This document shows positions 8,012-10,008 of a stretch of DNA of 10,008 nt, piece after piece. Both the position numbers and the translations under genes were made by a program. The stretch comes from Balneolia bacterium (GTDB lineage: Bacteria; Bacteroidota; Rhodothermia; Balneolales; Cyclonatronaceae): positions 1 to 10,008 of the forward strand of contig PXAI01000128.1 of assembly GCA_003567135.1 (NCBI GenBank), given 5' to 3'. The first letter of the stretch is position 1. Each line of letters starts with the position of its first letter. A model generated the notes under the pieces. That model was given only the letters and a program-made list of their open reading frames with translations. It ran no database searches and was not told the origin of the DNA.

Positions 8012-8052
8012 AAATGAAAAAGGCAAGCAAAAAGCCGATGCTTCTGCTTGCC
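8012..8052 (-). terminator. Intrinsic terminator or attenuator after the pilin-like gene
   Basis: On the minus strand, 21 nt past the pilin stop, GGCAAGCA (8052-8045) pairs with TGCTTGCC (8029-8022). A small internal loop and a further 4-bp stem, AAGC/GCTT (8043-8040 with 8035-8032), lie inside, around a 4-base loop. TTTTTCATTTA follows directly (8021-8011). This is a textbook Rho-independent arrangement. It would end most transcripts after the subunit gene and let a fraction read into the chaperone and usher genes, unless those have their own promoter in the remaining short gap. Confidence 0.75.
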
Positions 8053-8073
8053 AATTCAAAAAGTGAAAAAATC

Positions 8074-8589
8074 TTATTGATACGCTACGGTAACCTGAAT
8101 ATAATTCGGGTGTGTGTAGGTATTTGGCACTGCACCGGCTCCAAACTCAAGCTCAACCCCAACTCCAAAATTGGCAACCTGCTCACCGCTTCCGGCCGGC
8201 ATATTGATGGTTGTTGGAGCGTCGAAATTACGCAGCATAATTTGTGCATCACCAGCCACGTCCAGATCCTGAGCATTCAGCAATACCTGGATAACTGATC
8301 CTGCAGCAGCTTCTACCCGGAAGCGCGGATAATCATTGAGGATAACACGGTCGGCCGGACTTGACCCCACCTGGCCTACTGAACCGTTCTGGGTGATAAC
8401 GTACTGTGCTGTACCGGAAGAAATCGGAAAAAGGATTAAATCCAGATTACCTTCGCTGAATACGTTAAGATTCTCCTGAAGCAGGATGCGGACATCCGAA
8501 CTCGCGTTGAGTTGTTGCGCCTGTACTGAGGATAAACCAACAATTGCGAGCACAACAATTGCCAGTAAAACATTTCTGATTTTACACAT
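8074..8589 (-). CDS. Secreted pilin-like structural subunit (DUF4402-like)
   Basis: Probably the polymerising subunit of the chaperone-usher fibre. The 171 residues begin with a Sec signal peptide (hydrophobic core 7-19, cleavage after Ala24 in SVQA), giving a mature chain of about 147 residues that looks all-beta. Features resembling the DUF4402 group of secreted subunits are an early strand pair around NLDLILFPI, PRFRVEAAAGSVIQVLL in the middle, and the ending FGVGVELEF ... YIQVTVAYQ. The alternating hydrophobic stretch DVRILLQENLNVF near the mature N-terminus could serve as a donor strand. The mature part has no cysteine, so no disulfide. It is the first gene of the minus-strand locus and a terminator-like hairpin follows it, as expected for a subunit needed in excess. 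No second subunit or tip adhesin lies in the window. The secreted beta-protein call is solid; DUF4402 membership is by pattern only. A surface coat protein exported by the same machinery is the main alternative. Confidence 0.7.
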   Translation of the reverse strand: MCKIRNVLLAIVVLAIVGLSSVQAQQLNASSDVRILLQENLNVFSEGNLDLILFPISSGTAQYVITQNGSVGQVGSSPADRVILNDYPRFRVEAAAGSVIQVLLNAQDLDVAGDAQIMLRNFDAPTTINMPAGSGEQVANFGVGVELEFGAGAVPNTYTHPNYIQVTVAYQ

Positions 8590-8786
8590 GATGTATAACC
8601 AAGTATTTTTTTGATTGGATTCTAGTGTAGCTGATTATTTAAATTAACCAGTCCTCTTGCGCCTCACATTAAGATAACAGCCGATATCAGTATTCGCAAT
8701 TAAAACTGAATTAAATAAACAAAATAATTTATAAACGGATAATCACATGTTAATCAACATCTTAAAAGACATCTGTTTTGATCTTA

Positions 8787-8832
8787 TTACGTATTAATAC
8801 GTATAAAATATTATGTATTAGCACGTATAAAA
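8787..8832. promoter_or_regulatory. Two 22-bp operator-like repeats 24 bp apart
   Basis: Copies at 8787-8808 and 8811-8832 match at 19 of 22 positions. Each holds two ACGTAT-like hexamers ten bases apart: starts at 8789 and 8799 in the first, 8813 (ATGTAT) and 8823 in the second. The first copy contains a perfect 16-bp palindrome (8788-8803, TACGTATT/AATACGTA). Spacings of 10, 14 and 10 bp put the hexamers of each copy on one face of the helix, which suggests paired dimers of a transcription factor. The site is about 200 nt before the pilin-like gene and about 270 nt before etfB, so either could be the target. No matching regulator gene is in view. Confidence 0.5.
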
Positions 8833-9036
8833 ACCGCTTTCATTAATTTGTACATAATTTTCATTTGCCGCATAAACATCATTATCAATGCACAATCAAA
8901 AGTTAATTCCAGTTACATAGTTGCTGGCACGGCTCACGCTTCCGGAATGAAAATCCGGAGATTTCACGTTCCGTTTACGGTTAGCTTACTCATTTACAAA
9001 CCGCATACAGCACTAAGAACTCTCTGCTCCATTTCT

Positions 9037-9044
9037 TATATTTG
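9037..9044 (+). promoter_or_regulatory. Possible Bacteroidota-type -7 promoter element for etfB
   Basis: TATATTTG matches the TAnnTTTG -7 consensus of Bacteroidota primary sigma factors exactly and would place transcription start roughly 50 nt before the etfB ATG. No convincing TTTG-type -33 element lies at the expected distance upstream, so the call is tentative and depends on the taxonomic guess. Confidence 0.35.
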
Positions 9045-9101
9045 GCTACGATTCAAAAAAGCGGTTTCATTCGATAATATTAAAGCAAAAACTACCTGAC
9101 T

Positions 9102-9884
9102 ATGAAATTTAGCGTATGTATTAAGCAGGTTCCCGATGTGTCGGCTCCTGTATCTGTAAAAGACGGCACACTGCATCAGGATTCCGATCGTATGGTACTT
9201 GATGCCTACTCCGCTTCCGCCGTTGAGGAAGCACTTGTTCTTACTGAAAAACACGGCGGCGAAGTTGAAGTGGTTCTCGTCGGCCCTGAAAAAGCCAAGG
9301 AAACCATTCGTAAGGCACTCGCCATGGGCGCTGCATCCGGAGTTCACGTTGTGGTTGAAGATGTTTCCGGACTCGACTCCGCCGCTTTTGCGGAAATTCT
9401 GGCCGCGTGGCATAAGTCAACCGAGTTTGACGTCATCCTTACCGGAAAACAGAGCCAGGATACGGATGCTGGACTAACCGGCGGCATGCTGGCATGGAAA
9501 CTGGAGCTCCCTTTTGCAGCTAACGCCGTTGGGATAACCTACGACGAATCAGCCGGCGCGCTAACCGTAAAGCGTCAGGGCGACAGCGGCCAGGAAATGG
9601 TTCAGATCTCGGTTCCCGGTCTCGTCACCTGCTCAAATGATATGAACGACCCGAGAATCCCGTCGCTGAAAGGAATTATGTCGAGCAAGCGCAAGCCGGT
9701 TAAAACGGTTTCGCTTGAAGATCTCGGCCTTTCACAGGATGCACTTCAGCAGGCTAAAGCTACTGAAACAAGCGGTTACCAGAACATACCGGAACGGGAG
9801 CCCGGCCAGAAATTTGAGGGCGATCCCGAAGAACTGGTAAGCAACCTCTGCAACCTGCTCGAAAACGAAGCAAAAGTTCTGTAA
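9102..9884 (+). CDS. etfB: Electron transfer flavoprotein beta subunit
   Basis: Cytoplasmic partner of EtfA. The FAD-containing heterodimer accepts electrons from acyl-CoA dehydrogenases and related enzymes and passes them to ETF:quinone oxidoreductase at the membrane. The 260 residues show the family pattern throughout: N-terminal CIKQVPD (6-12); NPYD-like region LDAYSASAVEEAL (33-45); the nucleotide-binding segment TGKQSQDTD followed by GLTGGMLAWKLELP (114-137); and the signature NDPRIPSLKGIM (182-193), normally (N/D)-x-PRYPSLKGIM. Length is normal for the family. The ATG at 9102 begins the conserved N-terminus directly; there is no Shine-Dalgarno sequence. The etfA start follows 44 nt after the stop, so the two are very likely one operon. 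Nothing is unusual in composition. Confidence 0.95.
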   Translation: MKFSVCIKQVPDVSAPVSVKDGTLHQDSDRMVLDAYSASAVEEALVLTEKHGGEVEVVLVGPEKAKETIRKALAMGAASGVHVVVEDVSGLDSAAFAEILAAWHKSTEFDVILTGKQSQDTDAGLTGGMLAWKLELPFAANAVGITYDESAGALTVKRQGDSGQEMVQISVPGLVTCSNDMNDPRIPSLKGIMSSKRKPVKTVSLEDLGLSQDALQQAKATETSGYQNIPEREPGQKFEGDPEELVSNLCNLLENEAKVL

Positions 9885-9928
9885 TCAATCAGGCAAACTA
9901 TTTAGACACATTTCATTCTTACATTATT

Positions 9929-10008
9929 ATGGCTACTATTTTAACCTATATCGCAACCGGCGACGGAAAAATTAAACGCTCATCTCTCGAGGTTTTGTCG
10001 CGCTGTAA
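9929..10008 (+). CDS. etfA: Electron transfer flavoprotein alpha subunit, N-terminal start (3' truncated by window edge)
   Basis: Only the first 26 codons are inside the window. They read MATILTYIATGDGKIKRSSL and onward, which fits the EtfA N-terminus of Bacteroidota-like bacteria (a short strand, then G-K-x-K-x-x-S-x-E-x-L-S). The position 44 nt after etfB on the same strand strongly supports the call. EtfA supplies the FAD-binding C-terminal domain of the heterodimer, which lies beyond the window. The downstream frame cannot be checked. Confidence 0.85.
   Translation, partial: MATILTYIATGDGKIKRSSLEVLSRC

Larger units (their letters stand above)
8590..9101. other. AT-rich divergent intergenic region, no gene recognised
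   Basis: This 512-nt gap separates the minus-strand pilin-like gene from plus-strand etfB and should hold promoters for both. Besides the repeats at 8787-8832 and the promoter-like element at 9037-9044, it contains three small inverted repeats: ATGTT/AACAT (8747-8760), two TCCGGA copies seven bases apart (8941-8959), and CCGT/ACGG (8971-8980). None is followed by a T-tract. An open frame at 8848-9099 has no recognisable domain and is not called. For the pilin side, only weak partial matches to TAnnTTTG were found on the minus strand (7 of 8 at 8727-8720), so its promoter is not placed. Confidence 0.6.

Noticed and set aside
8941..8959. Paired TCCGGA copies as an operator or hairpin before etfB
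   Set aside because: Six-base palindromic copies seven bases apart are too short to support a call, and nothing nearby adds weight.
8848..9099. 83-residue plus-strand ORF ending 2 nt before etfB
   Set aside because: Lies in AT-rich intergenic DNA, begins with a weak Ile/Asn-rich run, has no domain or signal-peptide pattern, and overlaps the likely etfB promoter.

Overview
The window reads as chromosomal DNA of a Gram-negative bacterium from the Bacteroidota/Balneolota/Rhodothermota side of the tree. This is an inference, not a phylogenetic result. It rests on the AraC-type regulator next to a copper ATPase, OmpA and SPOR envelope domains, starts mostly without Shine-Dalgarno sequences, and a TAnnTTTG-like promoter element before etfB. 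No insertion sequence, tRNA, rRNA, CRISPR array or phage gene is visible.

Layout. Left (1-2926, plus strand): the 3' end of an AraC-family regulator, then a complete Cu(+)-type P1B ATPase with two N-terminal metal-binding domains. Centre-left (2927-3031): a short convergent gap holding a perfect 52-bp palindrome. Centre (3032-8589, minus strand): a three-gene locus read right to left. It encodes a small secreted pilin-like subunit (DUF4402-like), a PapD-like periplasmic chaperone, and a 1317-residue outer-membrane protein. That protein starts like a chaperone-usher 'usher' and ends with two OmpA-type peptidoglycan-binding domains and two SPOR-like repeats. Right (8590-9101): a 512-nt AT-rich divergent intergenic region with operator-like repeats 24 bp apart. 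Far right (9102-10008, plus strand): etfB and the start of etfA.

How the genes work together. The regulator and ATPase form a copper export/homeostasis unit. The central locus looks like a minimal chaperone-usher export system. The subunit would be secreted, held in the periplasm by the chaperone, and polymerised through the usher barrel, while the usher's C-terminal half could tether it to the cell wall. A hairpin plus T-tract lies between subunit and chaperone genes, which fits more subunit than assembly machinery. EtfB/EtfA form the electron transfer flavoprotein carrying electrons from acyl-CoA dehydrogenases to the quinone pool; they are unrelated housekeeping neighbours.

The most interesting object is the usher-OmpA-OmpA-SPOR-SPOR fusion and its compact locus. 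The palindrome and the 24-bp repeats come next.
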